A program made the position numbers and the translations under genes. The notes beneath the pieces are model-generated. The model was given only the letters and a program-made list of their open reading frames with translations, made no database searches and was not told the origin of the DNA. Shown piece by piece: positions 1 through 10,552 of a stretch of 64,000 bases of DNA (positions are counted from its first letter, which is position 1; every line of letters begins with the position of its first letter). Source of the stretch: Bradysia coprophila (Eukaryota > Arthropoda > Insecta > Diptera > Sciaridae); contig NW_023503409.1 of assembly GCF_014529535.1 (NCBI RefSeq), positions 9,486,390-9,550,389 on the forward strand, given 5' to 3'.

Positions 1-323
1 ATAGAGGTAGACTACCTAGAGGAATTATGACCGAAATTCATTGAAAAATTATATCACACACACCACTAACACGAAAACGTTAACTTTGCTTTGATTTTGA
101 CATTATGAGTCCCTTCACTTTTGACATTAAGAGTCCCGTGTACTGTCTGTACACGGAGCTGTCACACACACATTCAAATATATGATTTTTCATTTTAATT
201 TGTCAGTTTGTTCTATTGAGAGGGCCCTTGTGAAATTGTATGAAATAAATCGTTATAAATACGATGGAATTTGGGAAATAAAGTTAGTTATTATTAACTC
301 ACCAAAACGAGCTTGTCCTTATT

Positions 324-389
324 GTTCTCTGAGCTCAGGAGAACTTCCAACTAAGAGCTTGAAAACCAGTTCTCTGAGCTCAGGAGAAC
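324..389. repeat. Near-palindrome present twice
   Basis: The same 21-base near-palindrome lies at 324-344 and 369-389. Its left half is GTTCTCTGAGC and its right half TCAGGAGAAC, so the two halves are complementary except for one extra base. The spacer is 24 bases. The rest of 1-600 shows nothing I recognise; the short open frame at 182-487 has no family resemblance. Confidence 0.6.
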
Positions 390-600
390 ATATCAATCAG
401 TTCACATGGGAACTGGTTACAACGAAGTCTGAACAGACAAAATCTAAGATCTTGGACTTAAGCGAAGGAAAGGACAAACATTGGTAGTTACAGTTTGGAA
501 AGTAATTCAGAGCTTGTCTTATTAAATGATCTCTTAGCTCAAGAGATATTGAAAGAAATCATTTCGTGCAATTGCATAACATCGAAGGGTGCATTCCAGG

Positions 601-925
601 TTCAGTACACTATTTAGAGTACCACTCATGATTGAATTGCGGTGCTTCACGTTGTAAACATATACTTACTATATATAAGTGTCTAGAGCTACTAGTGTCT
701 AGAGAGAGTAACCAAAGACGGTAGGTAAAAAGAAGGTTCAGTGTAATGAATGGCTTTGTTCTTGCATTATGTCCACGACAAGGTTCTGAAAGAACTTTTG
801 TCCTATGTCGTGGTAGCATGAGTCGTACTCTCAATAGGGTACTGAAACTTGACACTGTGTCAGTGCAAACTCTGTAAAAACCAATTTAATAGAAAATAGT
901 ACTCTATTTGGCAGCTGTCACGTAT
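601..925. mobile_element. Inverted-repeat element, related to 61175-61310
   Basis: The left end (601-630, TTCAGTACACTATTTAGAG...) is repeated inverted near 819-848. The next stretch, 880-920, reads on the minus strand as GACAGCTGCCAAATAGAGTA, and the same order of blocks is found on the plus strand at 61175-61310. It is therefore a dispersed repeat with two inverted ends. I see no open frame of a transposase and no clear target duplication. Confidence 0.5.
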
Positions 926-1038
926 GATCAATTTTGCTTGAAGTATTTTTTCTTCGTTCTCATAAATATTTGATTTTTGAAATTAGCCTGTCATAAGTCA
1001 GAACAGAACAATACCCTCTAGAGGGTATTTGTCAGAAC

Positions 1039-1231
1039 CAAGAGTCTGAGAGAACAGGTTGAGACTCCACTGAATTGATCATAAAGTTGATGGCAACAGA
1101 ACTTTTTGTTGGTACCTCCATCTACTTCTCAGGTAGCGTTATGTGTCTAAAAATTGATTTATGAAAAAGTTCCACTGAACCGTTAATTTTGGACCTGTCG
1201 TTTCCTTAACCTGTTCCTACAGAGCCTTTTG
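1039..1231. mobile_element. hAT-type MITE, copy 1
   Basis: This 193-bp non-coding element is flanked by the 8-bp direct repeat GTCAGAAC (1031-1038 and 1232-1239). The ends are inverted repeats sharing the block AGAACAGGTTGAG / GGAACAGGTTAAG. An 8-bp duplication and ends starting CA fit the hAT superfamily. Two more copies are at 1282-1511 and 30983-31301. Confidence 0.72.
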
Positions 1232-1281
1232 GTCAGAACAGTATAGACTAGTTACTTGTCATTGAATATTTTTATAGAAAC

Positions 1282-1511
1282 CAAGGTTCTGAAAGAACAT
1301 GTTAAGACACTTACGAAGGCGGTGAAACACAAATCTTGACAATTCAAACATGTATATCGTTTGAAAAGTCAACTTGAAAACAATTTTTTTTTGTTAAGTT
1401 GAAATCGTCATATAAAATTTTCCAAACCTAGTTGGCGCTGCAGGAAAATTTTGATCACACCGCCTTTGTGATCAACTCGAAAGTGTCTTAACCTGTTCTT
1501 TTAGAACCTTG
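1282..1511. mobile_element. hAT-type MITE, copy 2
   Basis: This 230-bp element is flanked by the 8-bp duplication ATAGAAAC (1274-1281 and 1512-1519). Its terminal inverted repeats are about 30 bp, start CAAGGTTCT and contain AAAGAACA then GTTAAGACACTT, with only two mismatches between ends. The interior has no coding capacity. It is the best-preserved member of the family here. Confidence 0.82.
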
Positions 1512-2142
1512 ATAGAAACAAGGCAATTTAAAATCAGCTGATCCGATTTCCTTCATTCTCATCATAAGCAGTCAGCAAAATGTGAACGAACATTTTAATG
1601 TCGATGTCATTCATCTTCGATATTGGTGTGTCAGGTGTGTTGCAATCTCTTCTTTGGAACCTTATTTGCATTGTTTACTAACTTCATATTGTACACTCTA
1701 CCACCATAATAATAAACAGTGGCCGGCTTGACCGGCTTTTCATGAAGGAAGTGATGGTATTTTTGTTGCGTCAAATGTTATAACTTGTTGATTAACTGTC
1801 AAAGTCATCTCACCTTTTCGTTTGTTTGTTATGAGGTATGAGGTAATAATGTGTTGAGTGTTGTTATCTTCAGCTTATCATTCACAATAAATAGCAATCA
1901 TGTTTTACTCAGCCTCTGATTAGTAAAAGCTTTCAACTTAGTAGCAATTCACTAAAAGAGTAACGAACAATAATTGACTGCATTACGCGGAAGAAATTAG
2001 GTTTTTGAGTGTTTCTGGTGATTCTAGTGGAAAATCACAACATTTAGCCACTTCCGACTTCACAGACCAATCGATTCTATAATATTTTACCACTTGACAA
2101 CAGTGATAGCTGCAGTGAAAGTTTAGAAACTCAAAACTTGCG

Positions 2143-2938
2143 ATGGACACAAATATGCCACCGGTGAAACCATTTCCAGACCATCCAGATCCGAAGGAGT
2201 ATCTCCATTTGTCGGAATGGGAGAAAATGTTAAATGGATTTCCATACCGGCCCTTTCACAGCAGCTTTCAGGAGCCGAGACTACGTTGCAGAGAACTAGT
2301 TCAAAAGTACAATCGAACATCGTACAACGATGAGAAAACGCGACGTTCCATTTTGGACGATTTGTTCCATCCCTCGTGCAAGGCCAACAAATCCATGTAC
2401 ATTGAGCCGAATTTCCGGTGCGATTACGGAGCAAATATCAAGGTTGGTGACTATTTTTATGCGAACTTTGATTGTGTCATACTGGACTGTGCTCTCGTTG
2501 AATTTGGAAGTAACTGTATGCTGGCACCCGGCGTTCATGTTTACGCTGCTACACATCCTTTGAATGCAGCCTACAGACAATTGACGGATATGCCAAATTA
2601 TTATGAATTGGCAGCCCCAGTCAAAATTGGGAACAACTGTTGGCTAGGCGGTGGTTGCATTATCAATCCTGGGGTAAATATTCTTTCAATTCGTTAAATA
2701 ATGGAATGCACAGCCTACAGTCATCTAATGTAATCCCCGTTCATTCTATCAGGTCACTCTCGGAAACAACGTTATTGTTGGAGCTGGTGCTGTGGTCACA
2801 AAATCATTTCCCGACAATGTTGTTATCGGTGGAAATCCGGCTAAAATAATTCGACATATGCCCGAACCATCACCGGACTCCGAACCGTTTTGGAAGAATA
2901 TGGATGGAATCAGTGGAAATCTGATGGACTTGGAATGA
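2143..2938 (+). CDS. Maltose/galactoside O-acetyltransferase-like protein, copy 1
   Basis: Two exons, 2143-2673 and 2753-2938, joined at a phase-0 GT-AG intron of 79 bp, give 238 residues. The protein has an N-terminal Mac-type helical region (LSEWEKML..., about residues 24-85) followed by a left-handed beta-helix of hexapeptide repeats: [20 protein letters not shown], then [13 protein letters not shown] with the catalytic-type histidine, then [35 protein letters not shown] and the closing [12 protein letters not shown]. Family members transfer acetyl from acetyl-CoA to a sugar 6-hydroxyl. There is no signal peptide, so it is probably cytosolic. The family is typical of bacteria and fungi; the intron and the surrounding insect genes make horizontal transfer followed by domestication the likely history. 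The exact acceptor cannot be told. Start chosen because the tandem copy begins with the same MDTN(M/L)PPVKPFPD. Confidence 0.88.
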
Positions 2939-3010
2939 TTTCGTCGGTCCATTCAAAAACGTTTTTGTTATTTTTCGGTGTAAATCTTCTGTTGAGATTG
3001 ATTCCGTTTC

Positions 3011-3016
3011 AATAAA
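3011..3016 (+). promoter_or_regulatory. Polyadenylation signal AATAAA of acetyltransferase copy 1
   Basis: A canonical AATAAA lies 73 bases after the stop codon of the first acetyltransferase and 384 bases before the start of the second. This supports two separate transcripts rather than one dicistronic message. Confidence 0.5.
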
Positions 3017-3399
3017 TTTATTTTCAACGGACGTGACGTTGAAACTATTTACAGTTTTCCGATCTGTTTCTTTGTAAACCAGACAACCATCTAATTCCAT
3101 TAAATATTTCGTCATCCAATCTCAACGCATTTATGTTCACCAGATTCACCATCATCGATTTTATTGTATCTATCGTTGCTCTCTTATCGTCGATATAGCC
3201 GATACTAAGGCCTATATTACCGATAGGCTAATCACAACTTATTTAGGCATCCATAGTTCGTCATTCAGTGGTATCGTTGTTATCTTTAACTTTACCATTC
3301 GCAAAAAAGCTAATGTTTGTCTTTACAGCTGATTAGAAAAGGTTTTCAATTTAGTTGTATTTCTCTAAACGAACAAAGTAGTGCCGCTCAACTTTTACG

Positions 3400-4105
3400 A
3401 TGGACACAAATTTGCCACCGGTGAAACCATTCCCAGACTATCCAGATCCGAAGGAGTATCTCCATTTGTCGGAATGGGAGAAAATGATAAAAGGTTTCCC
3501 ATACCGGCCGGACCATAGAGACTTTCTTCAGCCAAGGTATCGTTGCCGGGAACTCGTTCAAAAGTACAATCAAACATTTTACAACGATGAGAAAACTCGT
3601 CGTTCAATTTTAAACGATTTGTTTCATCCCTCGTGCAAATCCAACAAATATTTGCACATCGAGCCAAATTTCCGGTGTGAATTCGGAGTGAATATTAAGG
3701 TCGGTGAGGGTTTTTATGCGAACTTCGATTGTGTCCTGCTGGACTGTGGTCCCATTGAATTCGGAAGTGAATGTATGTTGGCACCTGGTGTACATGTTTA
3801 TGCAGCTTATCATCCTTTAGACGCAGCTCACAGGACTGATGTGGAAAATTATTTCGAATTGACTTCTCCAGTCAAAATTGGCAACAATTGTTGGCTAGGT
3901 GGAGGTTGCATTATCAATCCTGGGGTATTACTCCATACTAAACGTGGTGTCATTAAGGTGAACTGATTTATTACGACAGGTTACGCTGGGAAACAATGTT
4001 GTTGTTGGTGCTGGTGCCGTTGTCACAAAATCATTTCCAGATAACGTTGTAGTAGGTGGAAATCCAGCTAAGGTAATTCGACATATGCCGGAAAATAAAA
4101 TCTAA
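3400..4105 (+). CDS. Maltose/galactoside O-acetyltransferase-like protein, copy 2
   Basis: Exons 3400-3924 and 3980-4105 give 216 residues. The 55-bp GT-AG intron sits at the same codon boundary (INPG / VTLGNN) as in copy 1, so the intron was present before the tandem duplication. The domains are the same: Mac-like N-terminus, hexapeptide beta-helix, catalytic-type histidine in [11 protein letters not shown] (copy 1 has Thr where this has Tyr), and the closing [16 protein letters not shown]. It lacks the 20-residue C-terminal tail of copy 1 and two residues before VENYFEL. About 170 bases upstream of the start also resemble the upstream of copy 1, so promoter sequence was duplicated too. Both copies are intact, so both are probably functional; the diverged active-site neighbourhood may mean a different acceptor. 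Confidence 0.87.
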
Positions 4106-4208
4106 TGCAGGTAGAGAAACGATAGATGCAGTTGGTTCCATAAAACCTTAATATAGTTTCGTTTAAAAAAGGATTTCGAATGGATTAATATTTATTTATG
4201 ACATCGAA

Positions 4209-4569
4209 TGCAAAGTTCTTAATTAGGCTCTAAGATGTGTAATTGTAACTACAGGTGAGTCACAATACACATCGTGAGCCTAATAAAGTACTTTGCACCG
4301 AGATTCATACAACGTTTTATGCAATTCAGTAGGGTAATCCGATACTTACGCCGCCTGTGTGCAGTGTCTTATGAACCTTCTTTATCGCACTAGTGCGATA
4401 AAGGATTTCCATATAGTTTTATCGCACTAGTGCGATAAAAGCCACGTGGTGCTGACGTCACACTACAATTATCTTCGATATTTAGTCGATTTTCTTCATC
4501 GCATAAAACGTTGTATGCAACACGAATCGTATGCAATTACACATCTAGAGCCTAATAAAGTACTTTGCA
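4209..4569. mobile_element. Nested inverted-repeat (MITE-like) cluster
   Basis: Three copies of one end sequence are present. TGCAAAGTTCTTAATTAGGC at 4209 is inverted at 4297 and again at 4569 (ending ...TAATAAAGTACTTTGCA), forming an 89-bp hairpin and a 361-bp outer unit. A second pair, ATACAACGTTTTATGC near 4304 and GCATAAAACGTTGTAT near 4500, lies inside. No coding capacity; the boundaries lack a clear target duplication. Confidence 0.6.
4381..4440. repeat. Perfect 22-bp palindrome present twice
   Basis: The half-site TTTATCGCACT joined to its exact complement AGTGCGATAAA occurs at 4381-4402 and again, extended to 24 bp, at 4417-4440, with a 14-bp spacer. It sits in the centre of the MITE-like cluster 4209-4569. 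Confidence 0.85.
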
Positions 4570-7500
4570 CTGGATTTCATAAATAACTATTATACCATAG
4601 AGACATCCAAAGTTTGCAAATTTTGCATATTATGATGTTGAGTGGCAAAAAAGCTGATTAAACGTGATTCTGGTACTTCAGTCTGAAACGTTCATGAGAT
4701 TCGATAAGTTTTGAAACTAAATCAGATGAGTATTAGGCTTGTCTTATATGTAGCATAAAATCCATGTACAAGAATTCTTCAGTGAACCACAACCGAGTCT
4801 ACGACCAAAGCACCGCTTAACAGTATTAACATTCTTTATGTGAGTTAAAACACACAATTTTATAGGCATTTATAAAAATTGGAGTCATGCGTTTTGCTTG
4901 AAGCTAGAGTGCTATGTAACAGATTTGATGACGTCAAGATAGGATTTCCGTTTCAACCCAGTCGCTTAAAATGTTCGGTTTTTGGAACATTTTTATCCTA
5001 CTCGCTTTAACGACTTTGAATTTTATTTGTCTCGCTCGCACTTATGGCAATTCCATGTGAATAGATCGATCAATTGAATTATTATTATTGTGACGGACTG
5101 TGAAGGGGTGACTTTTCATTAGATGATGTGTGTCCATCTAAAACATTATATTGATTTGCTGATGTATCATGACTCTGTTTGAGAGTCTTCGTCTACTTTG
5201 TCTATACTTCCATCCTTCATCTGTTTGTTACATTTTTCAGGATCTATGCTCAGGAGAATAGTGTCTGGTTCACTTTACGTCATACTCTTCATGTAATACA
5301 TGTTTTGGAAGTAAAACGAACGTGACAGGCCTGCTCCTTTGAATTAGCTCGAAATCTTTTTTCTTCGAACAACTTCCATGAAAGTTTATCTCATCTACTA
5401 ATGAAACCAATTCAGAAGAATCTAAGGTTCTAAGAGAAGTCTAATAGATTCGCGCTATTTTACTTTGAAGTTTCGTTAGCCGTTGCTCAGTCCACGGATT
5501 TTTTAAGTTAAGCATTCTGATAATTCTAAAAAGAGAATTTGACAGCAAGAAAGAATTGATCGCATGAAATAGAAAATTCGACCGCAGAATACATTTTTCT
5601 TGTACAAAATGACTTGGCTGTCAGTTCCTGCAATCCTGGTAGCAGAGATGTATATGTTCCTGTTACAAAATTATCAAGAAAGAAAGATTTATCTTCTACT
5701 GCGGTCAAATTATCTTTTGCTTTCGATCAATTCTTCTTTTACTTGCGATCAGTTCGCTTTTTTATGTAACACTTACTCGTAGATATTCTAACAGTCCGTT
5801 GCCAGTTCGAAACGTTAAAAATATCGAATGTCCTATTTCACACGTATTGGTTCACTTTTCTGAAGTATCCCAGTTTTTGGTTAGTTGTTTGCGTGTGATA
5901 AATGATCCTCGGACCTTGGGCTTCATTATGGAACAGTTCGATGTACCAAGAAAACTAAATTCCTGATAGTCGCTTTTTACCAGAAATTTTCGTTTTCATG
6001 GGTTAGTGGAGAATTAATAGTATTTTACATGACTAGGGATAAAAAGATGAAAAGTCTCGTTTTCGTGTGAACTTTGTTGATTCGAAGCGAAGCCGAGGTC
6101 GATAAACACACGAAAAAGAGACTTTTTCATCGAAAGTAGGGCTTGAAACATGAAAAGTACGGTTTTCGACGCATGTAGCATGTATAATGATTTTTTTTTC
6201 GATTTTTATAGAGAGATATGCACCAGGTATGTGATGACTGATAATTGTTTTAAGATTGTTTGCTTATTAACTTTCATCGCAATATATATTCTTTGAAATT
6301 GCTTCTATGATAAAATATTTTTGGAAAATAGTACGGAAACTATGTTTCTTATTGTTTTTGTCAAAATCTCATTTATACAAAAAGAAAACGAAATTTTCTG
6401 GTAAAGAGTGAGGACGATCAGGATGAAAAATTTCCAACGATTTTTCTAACAGCTCTACCACAAAAACGACAATTCCAAGAGAGACGAGATATACCTCGTT
6501 GAACTCGTAATGAAGCAATGAAGCCTTAGGGCATAAAGGAACCACACAGCCTTCGGATGCTAGATGAAAAATGAGTAAACAACACGTTCGGTGTATATTG
6601 TTGGGATTTTGTTTATTAAAGAGAGAGATTGATAGGGGTAACTTTTACAAACAACTGATTCGCATTACTATATTTATAATCAATTTTAAACATTTACAAT
6701 TTTAATGTTGCAAAAACTAGAATTTCTTTTTTGAGTTTTTAGTTCTTTTCCCTGACACAAACTATTTTTTTTAGGATTTTAGGATTTTGTGTTGTAATTT
6801 TTGGGTAAATTGTGTGCGGTTAATTGAAGAAATCTGTAAGAAAATGTTGGGGTCATCTTAAGTAACAAATTTTTGTTTGTTTTGTCTTTCTTTCTTCTAT
6901 TTACTTTGTCATTTTAACGTTAACGTTTTATAGTTTTCACTGGATTTAGTTTTCTTTTTCGTATGGCTTTTTGTACGGATAATATTTATACTAAGCAGAG
7001 ATAAATCAATTCGAAAAGCTCTACTTTCTTCTTAATATAAAATAATTTTGTTTAATTAAATGCCTTAGTAGTTATAGGTAGTTCTTTAATGCAACTTCTT
7101 AAAAATTTTCATCCTCCTGCGTCAACATAATGTTTCAGTTTTTTTTTTGTTAAATTATTATTAGTACGAAAGAAAAATAATTCGAAAAATTATTTACAGT
7201 AAAATGTGTAATGATTTTTAATATCTACATTCTGAACGTTCTTTTTTTGTTTTTAAAATAAAAAACCAACATTAATTTCAGTTGTTTGAATAAATTTTCA
7301 TTTTTATTTTCTTTGTTTCTACGCTTCTCATTGCCATCCGTTTCAAAAAAAAAAAAAAACTACAAAAATATTTCTTCCATCCGGATCAGTGTTCTCATCA
7401 TGTCTTTTACATGGATCTTCAACATTACACATAACTAACACTATGCCTCGTTTGTGTAATTTAATGCAAAGCAATCACACATGCGCACAATCATTACAAC

Positions 7501-10500
7501 AGTTAAATCTTTTGATTTTCACGTTTCGTCTTTAGCCATTCGGCAAGCGGCAAGCGTAGAGTAAATTACATCATTCTCTCACGACGTATTGCCTTATATT
7601 TGTCACAAAATCTTGTACTTCATTAAATAGTTTTAGCAAATATTTTTCTGTAGAAGACCACACTAAGTTGAGATCATTTGCTATTTTAATTGAGGAACAA
7701 CATAGGCGCTTTTCAACTATCCGGGCCTGGATGAAGGGTGTGATGAGTATGCTTTTTACTCGTGTACTCGTGCCAACATTATACGGATTCTATTCAGACA
7801 GTATTTTCTATAATTTCAACATAACATGAAATAGCTGAAAATCAACGTTCATTCTCATTGAACTCACGTCATTTTTCAATAAGAATAACTTCTAACTGGT
7901 CGTAAAAGACCACCCTGGGCGTAGATTCTCGTAGCGTTCATATTATGACAGTTCTTATGGGATTTTATGCATGCAACTGTTTCGAGAATCGGCGCCCTGG
8001 GTGTCTATTCTCATAAAGAGTATAAAATCCAACAAGAACTGTCAAGTTGCGAATTATTCCAAAGACAGTTACGAATATTTTGAGAATCGGCAATTTTTTG
8101 TGGATTTAACAATTTCAACAATCTTAAAGTTTAGACTGGTCCATTGGTATCCATACGATTCGTAACTTCTAAGGTGACAACTTTTTAAATTACGAATTCT
8201 TAAATTCACGAGAATTGGCGCCCTGGTAATTTACGCAGGATTGACGATAGACGATTTAGTCGAAAGAAAGAAAATCCTCAAATTTGTATTGTTCGGATCT
8301 ACAGAAAATTCACTGTCAGATAAACGTAACGGAGTTTCTTAGAGAAACTGTAACAATAGCATAGGAATTGGCAAAACTTAGCGCTGCTGCATACGAAAAG
8401 TTCTTTATCAAACAGGTCAGCTGAAGATCTTTGCAAATCTGGAATTTGATTTTACTTTTTTTTTCTATTTTATACAAAAAACAAAGGGAAAACACTTCCA
8501 ACGACAACATTGATATATAAGCTTTATACATTCATTCGATACAATAAGTATAAATTGTGGCTTTAAGCGTGTTTTGTGGTCGAAACATTTTCATTGCCCG
8601 AATATCGAAATATTCAAACAACAACAACAGCAACAACAAAATAAAAAGTTTTCGCATAAAATTTACGTATCAATTGAGACACCTTAGCAACTAACTTAAA
8701 ATTTAATATCAAAAGAGGATTAGTAAATCACAAAATTGCGGAAAATTTATTTTTTTTTGTTTTTGTTTTTAATTTGCTTGCATTACGACCTGGCGATTAA
8801 TGATTTCCTTTTTGTTAGCTTTTCCATAAATAATTTTCATTTAATTTCATTAAACTTAAATTTTCTTCTTTTGCTCCTCGAAACTATTAGATAGCTTCGG
8901 CTGTGAATATTGTTCTCTCTTTCTTGAATCTTGAATTTTTTGTTTGTTTATTTAAATCTTCTTTTTTTCACTCTAATAATTTTGTCTACACCAACTCGGT
9001 ATCAAAAATGTTAAAAAATAATTTTCTATTCGCTTTGTTTGGCGGTGTGAATGATCGCAGAATAACACAAAATTAAAGCAAAATCATTATGAACTAATGG
9101 ATCGATGTTTAATGCACATCATGTGAAAATTGCTACCACTGTCTGGTCTGGTAGAAACACCACGGTCAATTAACTCAAAATGCAAATCTTAAAAGAGTGG
9201 CATGGACTGGGATAGATAAGCAATTGAAATTAACGCGGCTCTCTTGTCGAAAAAGGATAGTCTATCAATGGACGATAATGTAAATGAAAAACTTTTTTAG
9301 AATTCGAGCGACGTGTTAAGTGCAAACGGAATGTTTGCATCGTTTCCGTTGATGGATTCACTTGGAAGTACCACCATCACTATGAGAATTTCATAAAAGG
9401 AATAGTGTACGCGTAGGCGTAACAAATCACTTGTGTAATCACTGGCAAGTTAAATTAAACGAATTGACGCCATAAGTGCGCCAAAAATTTAAATATTTTC
9501 AACTGACAGTTGCTCGAAATAACGCTGAGCGTTAAAATGACTTGCTTTGCGGTATGTTCTAAAATAGAAGGCGCACTTACGGTGTGAATCGTCACGATTT
9601 GTCACTACAGTTGAACACGTAAAACTCACAATGCACACCACTTCTGCATGAAAAACTTGCGAAGAGCCGCATCTGTTCTCCGTCAATTTATAACTCGAGT
9701 GAAAATAAAATCGGAAAAGGATTTTCCTTACTTTTTTAACATTTTAGGAGCGGCAACCTTATCGTAACCAAATTAAATCTGCTACTTCCTTTGTTCAAAG
9801 TATCGCGTTGCGCTTGATGCACAATCTTTCAGTTGTTTAACACATATTTCGCCATATAATACAACACTAGGCGGATCTTATCACTTATTCCCTGCGTCGT
9901 TATCGATGACAAATGTGATTAATGCGAAGCTCGGACTTGGTCCAGGGCAGACAAAAGACGACAGGGCAATAGAATTTGTGTTCAACGAAGTGATGCTTTA
10001 TTAAATCGCTGGAACCAGTAAATTACATTTTGATAAATTGAAATTATAAAATTTTTCACTCCTAAACATTGAGACATCCGCTGACGATCTCACATTTGAC
10101 ATACAAATAATAAAAAAAAAAATTGAAAGAAAATTAATTAAAAACGAAAAAAGAAAAATTACCGTCCCATAGTATCACAGTGATGCGATCCATAGATAAG
10201 TTGATGCGTGAATTGAATGAATGAAAATTGCTTGGATCGGTTCACCGTTTTGTGATGTTAAAAAACAATCAAAATCTTCTAATTTATCGAAATTTCAAAT
10301 TTTAAAACGCAAATGAAGGAAGGAAGAAGAAAGAAAATCATCGAAATTAGACGGGGAACAAGAGAACTAAACTTTTTAGCAATTAATTCTTAGATCTAGT
10401 AACTTTTGTTGTTCATTTTTTTTGGATTTTTTTTTGTTTTTTTTTTTTCTTTGAATTTATTCTGGAATAACGCCAATGGTTTTGCTTATTTTCCTCAATT

Positions 10501-10552
10501 TATTGGCAAATTTCCTCCCCTTAGCCAGTAATCACTTGGCATTTGATTTTGA
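4570..10552. other. Non-coding stretch downstream of the acetyltransferases and CLASP
   Basis: No open frame here resembles a known protein. Contents: an imperfect inverted repeat at about 5549-5740 (AAGAATTGATCGCATGAA against its complement near 5730), a repeat near 6070-6180 shared with 54176-54440 and 63708-63730, inverted arms at 7947-7969 and 8021-8044, three copies of GAGAATCGGCGCCCTGG-like sequence near 7911, 7977 and 8210, and a MITE at 9461-9590. The stretch about 6600-10550 is very AT-rich with long A and T runs; its right part may be 3' untranslated sequence of CLASP (a TTTATT, AATAAA on the minus strand, lies at about 10457). Confidence 0.5.
9461..9590. mobile_element. MITE with ends related to 29275-29438
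   Basis: The ends GAATTGACGCCATAAGTGCG and its inverted partner CGCACTTACGGTGTGAATC enclose 130 bp of non-coding sequence. The element at 29275-29438 has the same kind of end (ATTCACGCCGTAAGTGCGG), so the two belong to one dispersed family. Confidence 0.55.
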
